Positions 10,738 through 19,467 of a stretch of 64,000 nt of DNA are shown here, in pieces. The notes beneath the pieces were generated by a model that ran no database searches, was not told the origin of the DNA, and was given only the letters and a program-made list of their open reading frames with translations. Both the position numbers and the translations under genes were made by a program. Each line of letters starts with the position of its first letter. Positions within the stretch are counted from its first letter, which is position 1. Source of the stretch: Rs1 sp000416275 (GTDB taxonomy: Bacteria > Pseudomonadota > Gammaproteobacteria > Pseudomonadales > Balneatricaceae); assembly GCA_965243635.1 (NCBI GenBank), contig OZ251574.1, positions 4,402,001-4,466,000 of the forward strand. Reading direction: 5' to 3'.

Positions 10738-11142
10738 TTAAGAAAAGAAGTAAGCAATTTCACGAGTTGCCGATTCAACAGAATCAGAACCATGTACAGC
10801 GTTTGCATCGATAGATTCAGCGAAGTCACTACGAATAGTGCCAGCAGCAGCTTCTTTAGGGTTAGTTGCACCCATTAGATCACGATTTTTTAGTACTGCG
10901 TTTTCGCCTTCAAGTACTTGCACTACAACCGGGCCAGATATCATGAATGATACTAAATCAGCGAAGAAAGGACGTTCGCTGTGCTCTGCATAGAAGCCTT
11001 CAGCATCTGCTTTACTTAAGTTTCTTAAAGACAACTCAACAATTTTAAGATCCGCCCCCTCAAAACGAGATACGATTTGACCGATAACATTTTTTGCAAC
11101 AGCATCTGGTTTGATAATTGAAAGCGTGCGCTCAATTGCCAT
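10738..11142 (-). CDS. ndk: Nucleoside diphosphate kinase
   Basis: Transfers the gamma-phosphate between nucleoside triphosphates and diphosphates through a phospho-histidine. The active site NAVHGSDS places the catalytic His at residue 117, as in E. coli. The ATP-binding RPFF and MISGP segments are present. The protein ends at EIAYFFS (134 aa), several residues shorter than the usual 141-143, but the catalytic core is whole. It lies between rlmN and iscS, in the place where it follows the isc operon in relatives. Confidence 0.96.
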   Translation of the reverse strand: MAIERTLSIIKPDAVAKNVIGQIVSRFEGADLKIVELSLRNLSKADAEGFYAEHSERPFFADLVSFMISGPVVVQVLEGENAVLKNRDLMGATNPKEAAAGTIRSDFAESIDANAVHGSDSVESATREIAYFFS

Positions 11143-11256
11143 GATTTATTTCCCATTATTTAAATTAAAAGTTGATCGACGACAGCCGACCGTAAAAAAC
11201 TCTGCATTATACGCCAGAGTATCCTCTAAACACCACTTAAGTTAACTGCTTTTTTA

Positions 11257-11280
11257 GAAAACTAATGCTTAACGTTAGTA
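11257..11280 (-). terminator. Possible weak terminator after iscS
   Basis: The minus strand shows ACTAACG-TTAAG-CATTAGT followed by TTTTCT: a seven-pair stem with one mismatch and a short T run. It is about 105 bases beyond the iscS stop. Weak, and offered only as a candidate. Confidence 0.35.
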
Positions 11281-11383
11281 TTGTAGGATTGCAGGCAGTG
11301 CAATCTTGGCTTTTCTGCGACAGACCGCTATCCATGAGCTTTTCGTTAACTTTTTTTGCCGTTCTTTTAATAGCAAGTAATTT

Positions 11384-12535
11384 TTACTGTGCACGCAATT
11401 TACCGACAGTCTCAACAATCAGATCCCCCGCATATGCCGCTTCTTGTTCCGAGGTGAATCGTCCCACTGAAATCCGTAGCGAGGCATGCGCCTGATCATC
11501 AGTTAATCCTATTTCTTTGAGCACATAAGAAGGCCGCAAGCTCGCCGAAGTGCATGCAGATCCGGTTGATACCGCCAGATCTTTTAAGGTCAGTAGCAAC
11601 ATTTCACCGTCCACGCCAGCAAAGCAGAGATTGAGATTGCCCGGCACTCTGTTTTCAAGTCCGCCATTGACGCTTACATTGCCCAACAGCTTAACTTTAT
11701 GCCAAATAATATCTCTAAGTTTGACCAGCTGTTGCGCCTGCTCAGCAAGCTCGCGCCGCGCTATTACAAAAGATTCTCCCATACCGACCAGCTGATGAGT
11801 CGGCAAGGTTCCCGAGCGCATCCCTCGCTCATGTCCACCACCATGTATCTGCGCCTTAATTCTGACCTTGGGCTTTTGCTTCACATACAGCGCACCGACT
11901 CCTTTTGGCCCATAAACCTTATGCGCACAAAACGACATCAAATCAACATTAAGTACAGACAGATCAATCGGCAGTTTACCTGCTGACTGCGCAGCATCCA
12001 CATGAAAACAGATACCTTTTGCCGCACAGACATTGCCTAGAGCAGCAATATCGTTAATTGTGCCTATTTCATTATTAACATGCATCAAACTAACTAAAAT
12101 AGTATCTTCACGTATTGCTGCCGCTAGCTGCTCTTGGCTAATTCGTCCATCCGCGGCCGGCTTTAAATAAGTGACATCAAATCCCTGCTGCTGCAACTCA
12201 ACAAAAGTATCTAAGACTGCTTTATGCTCAACCGTGCTAGTCACTAGATGCATACCCAACTCTTGTCTTTGCAGCGCCAAACCTTTTATGGCTAGATTGT
12301 TAGATTCGGTAGCACCCGATGTCCAGACAATTTCTCGGGTTTGCGCACCCATCAAATCAGCAACCTGACGACGAGCTTTTTCTACCGCCTCCTCTGCTCG
12401 CCAACCATAAACATGAGAACGTGATGCAGGATTGGCAAAGTTGCCATCCATGGTCAAGCAAGCCATCATCGCCTCGGCGACACGAGGATCTACCGGAGTA
12501 CTTGCAGCATAATCCAAATATATCGGCAATTTCAT
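11384..12535 (-). CDS. iscS: Cysteine desulfurase IscS, C-terminally short
   Basis: PLP enzyme that takes sulfur from cysteine for Fe-S clusters and tRNA thiolation. The numbering matches E. coli IscS exactly: PLP lysine K206 in CAHK, active-site loop C328 in STGSACTSAS, and the MKLPIYLDYAAST start. The protein ends at residue 383 (VGKLRAQ), where E. coli continues to 404; the missing tail contributes to IscU binding in E. coli. The upstream extension of the frame to 12625 is non-coding. No iscR precedes it and no iscU, iscA, hscB, hscA or fdx follows it, although flanking trmJ and ndk are in their usual places. Its main role here may be tRNA sulfur transfer (inference). Confidence 0.93.
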   Translation of the reverse strand: MKLPIYLDYAASTPVDPRVAEAMMACLTMDGNFANPASRSHVYGWRAEEAVEKARRQVADLMGAQTREIVWTSGATESNNLAIKGLALQRQELGMHLVTSTVEHKAVLDTFVELQQQGFDVTYLKPAADGRISQEQLAAAIREDTILVSLMHVNNEIGTINDIAALGNVCAAKGICFHVDAAQSAGKLPIDLSVLNVDLMSFCAHKVYGPKGVGALYVKQKPKVRIKAQIHGGGHERGMRSGTLPTHQLVGMGESFVIARRELAEQAQQLVKLRDIIWHKVKLLGNVSVNGGLENRVPGNLNLCFAGVDGEMLLLTLKDLAVSTGSACTSASLRPSYVLKEIGLTDDQAHASLRISVGRFTSEQEAAYAGDLIVETVGKLRAQ

Positions 12536-12860
12536 CTTGTTAATTTCAACCTTTATTATTGCAAACTCAAATGACCAGACCTCTGCATAACTTACCCAGA
12601 GAGCATGATAACTGCGCTCGGTCATACAGCGTTAGAAACCGGCTCAATATGCTCATTTACACCAGTAATACCCATAAAGAAGGACACACCGCACCCAAAG
12701 CGAGGAGCATACTGATTCCACTATCTCGCCGGTTTTTCCTTGCCTACCTTGACTCGCAACGTTAGGCGGAGCTCTCATGACATTTAAGATCGCGTTTGAT
12801 ATTTATCTTTTTCATTATTTTACACGAAAGTCATCGTGCTGCTCAGATGAAAACTAATTT
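12536..12860. other. Gene-free gap where iscR would lie
   Basis: This 325-base stretch between trmJ and iscS encodes nothing I recognise, and I saw no IscR remnant. At about 12570-12590 the sequence AGACCTCTGCATAAC resembles TGAGACCTTTGCATAAC at about 60879-60895. The segment around 12740-12765 read in reverse (TAACGTTGCGAG.CAAG) resembles the bases following that second site. This suggests a decayed mobile-element remnant, but the match is short. Confidence 0.4.
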
Positions 12861-13625
12861 TCATTTTTTGTACTTAGCGATACTGGTCAACATACCCCGC
12901 AATATATTGACTTCAATTTTGTCCGGCAGGGCCCGCATGATCAATCGCCGCACCCTAGTCATTAATTGCCTGGGGTTCTCTGGATCTAGGAACCCAGTTG
13001 TCTGCATAGTTTCCTCAAAATGCTTAAACATCAGCTCCAACTCTTGCTGCGAAGCCAATTCTGCATCCCAGTTGGTTCCCCACTGCAGACTTGAGTCAAC
13101 ATTTTCTGCTGCGATTTTTTGTAGACTAGCCATGCGAATTTCATAGGCGATAACTTGCACTGCGGAAGCTATATTCAGAGAGCTAAATTTTTCTACCGAG
13201 GGAATACAAACATGATACTGGCACAAGTGCAGCTCTTCATTGGTCAAACCTCGATCTTCACGCCCAAACACTACGGCAATATTTTTTGCAGCTAGATTTT
13301 TATCCAGACCAAAAATCACTTGACCCATTTCTCTCGGATCCATTATTGGCCAGGGAATATGCCGCTCCCTCGCACTGGTCGCAAAGACTAACTGACAATC
13401 GGCAATCGCCTCTTCCAACGATTCCACAACTTGTGCAGCCGCTAGCACATCGTCAGCTCCTGCCGCTCGGGCTATAGCATCATCACTGGGAAATTTTTTC
13501 GGCGCCACTAACACTAAATCAGCTAAGCCCATGTTTTTCATGGCTCTTGCGACGCCACCAATATTTCCGGAATGAGTGGTATTCACCAAAACAATTTTAA
13601 TATTCTCTCGCACTGTTTTGCCCAT
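12861..13625 (-). CDS. trmJ: tRNA (cytidine/uridine-2'-O-)-methyltransferase TrmJ
   Basis: SPOUT-class enzyme that 2'-O-methylates nucleotide 32 of several tRNAs. The SPOUT motifs are clear: N-terminal VLVNTTHSGNIGGVARAMKN, motif 2 VVFGREDRGLTNEEL, and motif 3 IPSVEKFSSLNIASAVQV that forms the trefoil knot binding SAM. 254 aa, full length, with the usual C-terminal helical tail. It is divergent from suhB across a 202-base promoter region, as in pseudomonads and enterobacteria. Confidence 0.95.
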   Translation of the reverse strand: MGKTVRENIKIVLVNTTHSGNIGGVARAMKNMGLADLVLVAPKKFPSDDAIARAAGADDVLAAAQVVESLEEAIADCQLVFATSARERHIPWPIMDPREMGQVIFGLDKNLAAKNIAVVFGREDRGLTNEELHLCQYHVCIPSVEKFSSLNIASAVQVIAYEIRMASLQKIAAENVDSSLQWGTNWDAELASQQELELMFKHFEETMQTTGFLDPENPRQLMTRVRRLIMRALPDKIEVNILRGMLTSIAKYKK

Positions 13626-13827
13626 TTATTAAATCCGCCATACTAACAGATTCACTCTTACTGAAACAGCAACCGCCAGCATTATATAAAACACGGCAGC
13701 TCAATATCTCGACCAGAACAAAGTCTGCTTTGACGAAAAAAAATCGAACAATAAATAGCGACACCGCAAACCGCTAGATGATACAATAGCTTTATCTCAG
13801 TCTTTAATTTTATCAGGTTCTTTAACA

Positions 13828-14622
13828 ATGCAACCAATGCTTAATATCGCGCTACGGGCAGCCCGTTTAGCCAGCGAACAAATTCAACGTGCTCAAGACA
13901 AAATCGAAATTATTCGTTTTGAAAAGAGCGAAGTAGCCGAACTTATTCAAGAGACAGCTCTAAACGCTGAACAAACCATCGTCCACACCATTCAAAAAGC
14001 TTTTCCAAATCACGCTTTACAGGGTCAGTTTTCCGGTGATAACAAATCCCACAGTGATAAAACAGAAGCTAGCTGGTACATTAGCCCAATCGATGATATC
14101 AATAACTTCTCCTCAGGTTTACCTGACATTGCGGTGTGTGTAGTCGCGGTAATTAAAGGTAAAATTGAACACGCGGTAATCATCAACCCGACCACAGGGG
14201 ATGAATATACCGCAAGTAAAGGTTACGGCGCGGTGTTAAACGGTCGCAGAATTAGAGTAGCAGATAACAAGGGACTGGAAGGCTGCACTATCACGACTGA
14301 CTTCGCTGACATGAGCGGCGACAAATCACAACTTGACAAACATATTAGTATGGCGACCCAGTTGCATGCTAAACAAGGGGTCTTAAAAAACTCCGGATCA
14401 GCGGCGCTTAACTTTGCCAATGTGGCAGCGGGCAGAACTGACGGCAGCTTCGCCAAAAAATTACAACCTGCCACCGTCTTGGCTTCAGCTTTATTGATTC
14501 AAGAGGCCGGCGGACTCGCTGGTGATTTAGCTGGCGGTGCAAACTTCAAAAAGTCTGCCGATCTAGTCACTGGCAACGCCAAGATATTCAAAGCACTGGT
14601 TAAAGCGCTACACTCAGCGTAG
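13828..14622 (+). CDS. suhB: SuhB-like inositol-monophosphatase fold protein with lost catalytic residues
   Basis: Position (divergent from trmJ), start (MQPMLNIALRAARLA) and overall fold identify SuhB, 264 aa. The metal-binding residues of the family are mostly gone. The (T)EES motif is replaced by GQFS (residues 66-69), the DPLDGT motif reads SPIDDI (86-91), and the PWD.AA motif reads PATVLA (214-219). The upstream TNVD aspartate is also not conserved. The first Asp of DPLD and the Asp of PWD are absent. In E. coli, SuhB acts in rRNA antitermination with NusA/B/E/G independently of phosphatase activity. I infer that only this role survives here. The CysQ homologue in this window has all the motifs, so the loss is specific. 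Confidence 0.9.
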   Translation: MQPMLNIALRAARLASEQIQRAQDKIEIIRFEKSEVAELIQETALNAEQTIVHTIQKAFPNHALQGQFSGDNKSHSDKTEASWYISPIDDINNFSSGLPDIAVCVVAVIKGKIEHAVIINPTTGDEYTASKGYGAVLNGRRIRVADNKGLEGCTITTDFADMSGDKSQLDKHISMATQLHAKQGVLKNSGSAALNFANVAAGRTDGSFAKKLQPATVLASALLIQEAGGLAGDLAGGANFKKSADLVTGNAKIFKALVKALHSA

Positions 14623-14635
14623 TCTCACGCTTAAC

Positions 14636-14662
14636 AAAGTGAGGTTAGCACCTCACTTTTAT
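14636..14662 (+). terminator. Rho-independent terminator after suhB
   Basis: AAAGTGAGG-TTAGCA-CCTCACTTTTAT: a nine-pair perfect stem with six-base loop and a T run, 14 bases past the suhB stop. The A run on the other side could let it work towards the convergent chemoreceptor gene as well. Bases 14663-14842 hold nothing further that I recognise. Confidence 0.88.
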
Positions 14663-14842
14663 ACCTTTCTCTTTACCGCGAAATCCAAACAGAGCAACAA
14701 CAGACTAATGCTCTGCTACAACTGAGCCTATTTAATCTAATTGCCTACCAATTCCGTTAAACGACGCTTATTTAAAAACCCGAAAAAACAGCCAACCTTA
14801 AGTTCGCTCTCCTGACGGGAAATTTTATTGGCGAACTACTAC

Positions 14843-17800
14843 CTACACCTTAAACCTGTGTGTTTCTTTCTGCAGACTAGTCGCCAAGTGCGCCAACTCT
14901 TCACTTGCCACTAGAATTTGCTCTGAATCACTACCGGTCTGTTTCGACAGGTCTCTGATGTGATTAATATTTTCTGTCACTTGCTCAGTAACCACAAACT
15001 GCTGCTGATTTGCCTCTGTGATTTCCTCAGTCAGTTTTTGAATTTTGTCGATCGCTTCAGAAATACGTACCAGCGCCGATCCAGTATTTTCAGCCAGCGT
15101 AACCACTTCTGCCATCCGCCCTTTACCGCGACTCATTGCTTGCGCCGATGCTTGCGCACCTTTTTGCAACTGAGCAACCATTTTTTCAATTAGCATCGTC
15201 GAACCTTGAGTACTCTTCGCTAGCGCCCTCACTTCATCTGCAACCACCGCAAATCCTCGCCCTTGATCCCCAGCTCTTGCAGCTTCAATAGAGGCATTCA
15301 GCGCCAATAAATTAGTTTGGTCAGCAATACCATTTATAACGTCTACAATTCCACCGATGTCATTGGCTCCTTTTTCAACCTCTACCAGAGTCTCTGCCAT
15401 ATGATCTACTTCCGAGGCAAAGCTATGTATTGATGATATAGTATTCTGTACTTCTACAGAGCCGATCCCCGCTTCTTTACTAGCCAGTAAAGCCGCATCA
15501 GATGCCTGATTACTACTAGTATTAACATCTTGAAAAGACTCACTCATTTCATGAATGGCGGTCACTACTTGCTCAGTTCCCTGATTTTGATTTTGCACGT
15601 GAGTCCGAGTTTGCTCAGTAATAATGGACAGCTCTTCAGCAGCCGCAGCTTGCTGCTCTGCCGACAAACTGATTCGAGAGACCATTACTTTCAGACTATC
15701 ATTCATCTCTTTCAGTGAACTTTGTAAAGCACCTATCTCGTCGCTTCTATCTACTTTTATATCTGAAGACAAATCACCTGACGCCACTTTTTTAGCCAAC
15801 AGTGAAGCTTTGATTAACGGTTTGCTAATACGCGATGCCATAGTCACCCCAAAAATAATAATCAACACCACGGAAACCAACAATATTATCAACGTCGACC
15901 ACTTAAGCTTTTCTGCAGCAGCAAATGCTTCATCGGCATTAATTTCAGCCATTAACGCCCAAGTAACACCGTTCACTGCGATTGGTGCATATGCAGACAG
16001 TACCTTATGACCAAGCACATTAGTGATGATTTTCGCACCCGACTCTCCCGCCAAAGCGGCTTTAACAGACTCAGTGGCGATTCCATTCTCAGCAACCGAT
16101 CCAGAAAAAGATGCTTGTACAGTTCGATTATCATCAAAATGAGAATCTGAACGCATCCTAAAATCAGGCCCTACCAAATACGATACGCCACTTTCGCCCA
16201 TGCCTTCTCTAATCCCAGTAATATCGTTAACCCCTTTTACTGGAATTTTTAAAGCAATGATTAATTCAACTTTACCGGCACTGGTGATCAATGGTTGCGC
16301 CATGAATGCACTGGCGCGGTGCTGGTCAACCTCATAAATTGCAACATCCGCAAAGCCGTATACTTTACTATTACTGACTTCTGTTACTAGCTGGCCTAGA
16401 CTGCTGGATTTATATTTGCCAGTCTTAATATTGGTGTTTAAATCACTGCCCTTTGACACGGAAAAAAACACATAGCCATTAGAGTTGATCAAATAAAGAT
16501 CTGGATAACCATACTGTTGAGCGTAGTGTTCATAGAACGCCGTCCCAAACTCATCTACGGGGCTCAACGCTTCAGATACATCAATTTCAGCTAACAAAGC
16601 CCATTTATGCCCACCTATCACCAGGGGAACCCAAGCAGACAAAACAGGTTTATTTAAGTAGTTAGTGATGATTCCTGAACCTGTTTCACCCGCTAATGCC
16701 AAATCAATTGCAGGGGATTCAGCCCTTGAATCTTCTGCATTTGACAGCGAGGCCTGTACGGTTCGATTCGCACCACTACTAGAGTCCGAACGCATTTTAT
16801 GGTCACTGCCAACTAGGTAGGTTTCCCCGGTTTCACCTAAACCAACCCGCTCACTCATTACCGCATTGATTTGCTCTATATTAACTTGAAAAACTACCAC
16901 ACCTATTACACCTCCATAATGACGCATAGGAGCGGCAATAAACATTTGCGGGGAGTTAATTGAGGGGTAATATATTTCAAAATCTGAACTAAGATAACTT
17001 TCTTTACGCCCCGCTTTTAAGGCTTTTTGATAAATTTTGGCCAGTGGAGACTCCGCTAACGGGCCCTTTAAAAGATCGGTTCCATAGTCAATATTTTTCT
17101 TAACGGAATAGATAACCCGATTCTTTCGAGACTCAATCATGATGATATCTTGGTAGCCAAATTTTTCTTGAAAGTTACGAATTCCAGGGTGTATTTTATA
17201 GTGTGCTTTAGAATATTTTGACTTGTCAGATCCACGATTTAGCTTAGCTTTACTGCCCATCGGGGCTTTATTTTTTAACAGATAATAATATTGGGCAACC
17301 ACCGCTTCATCATCTAAGACCGCTAAATACTGATTAATTGCAGCTGTAGAATCAACGCCAATTTTTTCAGTGAAGTACTTACTCACATCTTTATGATAAA
17401 ACCCACTTAAATCGGAGCGCATTTTAGCGACAGTCGCGTCATCTAATTTATTGACAAATTTTATAAGATTAAAGTTATCTCTAAACTCAACTAATGCATT
17501 TTTAGTGGTAGAACTTTCGGTAAAGGACTGCACTTGCAAAGCGGTTTGATGGAAGTAATTTTCCACGGCTGCCTTTTTAATTTCTCGTACCGCTTTGAGT
17601 TTTTCCAAAGCTTGTAATTTTAACGCACCTGCTACACTAACAAGCACATTCATATCACTGCGCCTATCTTTAAAATACTGATCAAGTTGCGCTTTTTTTA
17701 TTTCTCTGACGGCCTCAAGAGAATTAAAGGAAAGGGACTCCATTCCTTGATTAGCTTGATTGAGACTAACTAAGCCAATAATAGTTGCAGGAATAACACC

Positions 17801-17863
17801 TATAGCCAAAAAACTAAGAATAAACTTTTGGCCAATTTTCAGTTTCCCAAAAATTAGATTCAT
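14843..17863 (-). CDS. Methyl-accepting chemotaxis protein with duplicated sensor module
   Basis: Chemoreceptor of unusual length, 1006 aa. There is an N-terminal membrane helix (about residues 12-34), then about 630 residues of periplasmic sensor. A second membrane helix precedes a HAMP domain (SRISKPLIKASLLAKKV) and a cytoplasmic signalling domain with the conserved hairpin tip IEAARAGDQGRGFAVVADEV. The sensor holds two related Cache-like halves: GETGETYLVGSDHKMRSDS ... NRTVQASLS and GESGVSYLVGPDFRMRSDS ... NRTVQASFS, each ending in WALLAEI/WALMAEI-like strands. The N-terminal KAVREIKKA heptad stretch is also repeated. Ligand unknown. A good AGAGGTGAT ribosome site precedes the ATG. It feeds CheA/CheW and so the flagellum encoded further on. 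Confidence 0.93.
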   Translation of the reverse strand: MNLIFGKLKIGQKFILSFLAIGVIPATIIGLVSLNQANQGMESLSFNSLEAVREIKKAQLDQYFKDRRSDMNVLVSVAGALKLQALEKLKAVREIKKAAVENYFHQTALQVQSFTESSTTKNALVEFRDNFNLIKFVNKLDDATVAKMRSDLSGFYHKDVSKYFTEKIGVDSTAAINQYLAVLDDEAVVAQYYYLLKNKAPMGSKAKLNRGSDKSKYSKAHYKIHPGIRNFQEKFGYQDIIMIESRKNRVIYSVKKNIDYGTDLLKGPLAESPLAKIYQKALKAGRKESYLSSDFEIYYPSINSPQMFIAAPMRHYGGVIGVVVFQVNIEQINAVMSERVGLGETGETYLVGSDHKMRSDSSSGANRTVQASLSNAEDSRAESPAIDLALAGETGSGIITNYLNKPVLSAWVPLVIGGHKWALLAEIDVSEALSPVDEFGTAFYEHYAQQYGYPDLYLINSNGYVFFSVSKGSDLNTNIKTGKYKSSSLGQLVTEVSNSKVYGFADVAIYEVDQHRASAFMAQPLITSAGKVELIIALKIPVKGVNDITGIREGMGESGVSYLVGPDFRMRSDSHFDDNRTVQASFSGSVAENGIATESVKAALAGESGAKIITNVLGHKVLSAYAPIAVNGVTWALMAEINADEAFAAAEKLKWSTLIILLVSVVLIIIFGVTMASRISKPLIKASLLAKKVASGDLSSDIKVDRSDEIGALQSSLKEMNDSLKVMVSRISLSAEQQAAAAEELSIITEQTRTHVQNQNQGTEQVVTAIHEMSESFQDVNTSSNQASDAALLASKEAGIGSVEVQNTISSIHSFASEVDHMAETLVEVEKGANDIGGIVDVINGIADQTNLLALNASIEAARAGDQGRGFAVVADEVRALAKSTQGSTMLIEKMVAQLQKGAQASAQAMSRGKGRMAEVVTLAENTGSALVRISEAIDKIQKLTEEITEANQQQFVVTEQVTENINHIRDLSKQTGSDSEQILVASEELAHLATSLQKETHRFKV

Positions 17864-18063
17864 ATATCACCTCTATATATTATTAGATTTTTTTATTTTG
17901 CTAATGTTTCTCAAGAGAGCTGTGTATAGCGACAAGACTCCCAAATCTTGGAGAATTAAGTGGTCAACATTTTATCCGACAATGATCAAGGCCTCAGCAG
18001 ATGTAGCCACTTAGTGACTTAAAAGGGTGGTTTTAAAGTACTTTTTTGCAGCTTCTCTAAATA
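17864..18063. other. Start of a 924-base gene-free region
   Basis: Upstream region of the chemoreceptor gene. From 17864 to 18787 I see no plausible gene. It contains a diverged inverted-repeat element (18064-18269, entered separately) and then AT-rich sequence with scattered fragments resembling that element (for example near 18290-18340, CTTCTTGTTTATAC, which also occurs inside it). No clear sigma-28 promoter was found in front of the receptor gene. Confidence 0.5.
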
Positions 18064-18269
18064 CTTGAAAAAGCGACTTCACTGCAGCCGATAGCGCAAC
18101 TTCTTGTTTATACGGAGGTTATAAAACAGCAACTAAACCTATGGATTTATACATGGATGCACTTATTTCGCGACTACAAGAAGCATATGAGCTTGCAATT
18201 AAGAACTTTCAATCACGCTGCAGAATCAAGAGCTTGTACTATGTATTGCAGTGAAATCACTGATTCAGG
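18064..18269. repeat. MITE-like inverted-repeat element, copy E (diverged, both ends alike)
   Basis: 206 bases, nearly the same length as the intact copy at 60583. The right end is CTGCAGAATCAAGAGCTTG ... ATCACTGATTCAGG, like that copy. The left end (GCGACTTCACTGCAGCCGAT ...) matches the same subterminal sequence in inverted orientation rather than the opposite terminus. The centre shares the ATGGATGCA.TTATTT and GCATATGAGCTTGCA blocks. No target duplication is visible. It is probably an old or recombined copy. Confidence 0.7.
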
Positions 18270-18787
18270 TTTAAGTTACAAATTCAGGCAATATTTAAGC
18301 CAGTGAATGACGAATAGAAGCTTCTTGTTTATACAAAAATTGAAATATTTACCTAAGAATGAGGTTTGAAATCAAGTTACTTTTTGTAGTTTGTAATACC
18401 AACAACTAACACTGAATACTAAATTTCATTAAATAGATCAGCTGATATAAACTCAAACCCTTACCGATTTTACAGAAACGCCTACTTTGCCAAATATTTG
18501 TCATATAAATATACTAAAGTTAAACTGACTAAAATATGAATACGCATGGTTTTTCATTGTAATCAAACACTTTTATGGCTTTTTGTACAAAATACATACA
18601 ATGTTTTATCATTTTGCCTATATGAACACCCATTTACAATCGCTATTGCTCAAAAGCATAAGTCCTGTTTGATCAACGTTCTAGTTTAGAAATGATTTTT
18701 AGCATAGTATATTTCTGATTTTTTTAACTAATTTTATAATTTTTATTCAAAAGAACTCGGATTCTATGTAACTACTTATTCTGTAGT

Positions 18788-18833
18788 TCAGTCATCCAGC
18801 AACAAAGGCCAGTTTTTGTTCGCTTGTACAGTA
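18788..18833 (-). pseudogene. Detached C-terminal tail of the YHS-domain gene
   Basis: Read on the minus strand, these bases encode TVQANKNWPLLLDD followed by TGA. A tail with a K/D.NWP.LL pattern is what YHS-domain proteins of this type usually end with. Joined across the IS200 element to the 5' part (which ends EFIQVI), the reading frame continues exactly (FIQVITVQANKNWPLLLDD). This is therefore the original 3' end of the gene, cut off by the insertion. Confidence 0.85.
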
Positions 18834-19467
18834 AATAATCCACCTTCTTAGAAGGTGGTTTTGCCTTTAACCCCCTAGAAGGGGGCGGTGCTTGCCCTCT
18901 TAGAAGGCAAGCTGGTTATCTCGTAATTCTATTAAAAATCTAATTGCTCTTGACGCTTTTCAAGCTTCTCTTGATGCTTGACATATTTCCTAATCATCTC
19001 AGAATCCAAGCCTACTGTATCTACACAATACCCTTTAGCCCAAAAATGATTGCCCCAATACGGTCGCTTTTTCAAGTGCGGAAACTGCTTAAACACTCTA
19101 ATTGCAGTTCTGCCTTTTAAAGCTCCCATCAAACTTGAGATGGATTGCTTAGGCGGCACTTTGATGAGCAAATGAACATGATCTGGTTGCACGTTTATTT
19201 CGGTAATTTCACATTTTAATCGACTGCTATAGACTTGAATACAATCATAGACCTCTTGCCTGACTGCACCCGTAAGAATCCTGTATCTATATTTTGGTAC
19301 CCAAATTATATGGTATTCACAATGCCATAAAACGTGCGATAATTTTTCAAATCTACTCATGGTACTTTCCTTAATCAGTTATGGGGATAACCATTTAAGT
19401 TAATGCCATGCGTAGAGTCTACAGGCAGAGCCTTTCGACGATGACCACGTCCTCAGGACGTGGTTTT
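18834..19467 (-). mobile_element. IS200/IS605-type insertion sequence (tnpA only)
   Basis: About 634 bases, deduced from the interrupted YHS gene. The left end (19467) is four bases outside a perfect hairpin CCACGTCC-TGA-GGACGTGG (19463-19445). The right end (18834) is six bases outside the hairpin CCACCTTCT-T... (18858-18840). Subterminal hairpins in place of terminal inverted repeats, and no target duplication, are the rule for this family. It encodes only TnpA. Two more hairpins of the same CCTTCTAAGAAGG type lie at 18871-18885 and 18891-18911. Confidence 0.9.
18932..19360 (-). CDS. tnpA: IS200-type Y1 transposase TnpA
   Basis: Single-strand DNA transposase of the HUH/Y1 class, 142 aa, full length. 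The HUH motif is PDHVHLLI, the N-terminal HIIWVPKYRYRIL segment is typical, and the catalytic tyrosine is in MIRKYVKHQEK near residue 125. It cuts and rejoins the top strand at the subterminal hairpins. A GGAAAG ribosome site precedes the ATG. The gene looks intact and so potentially active. Confidence 0.95.
   Translation of the reverse strand: MSRFEKLSHVLWHCEYHIIWVPKYRYRILTGAVRQEVYDCIQVYSSRLKCEITEINVQPDHVHLLIKVPPKQSISSLMGALKGRTAIRVFKQFPHLKKRPYWGNHFWAKGYCVDTVGLDSEMIRKYVKHQEKLEKRQEQLDF

Noticed and set aside
12536..12625. N-terminal extension of IscS by 30 residues
   Set aside because: IscS begins MKLPIYLDYA in E. coli and the extension crosses a probable element remnant.
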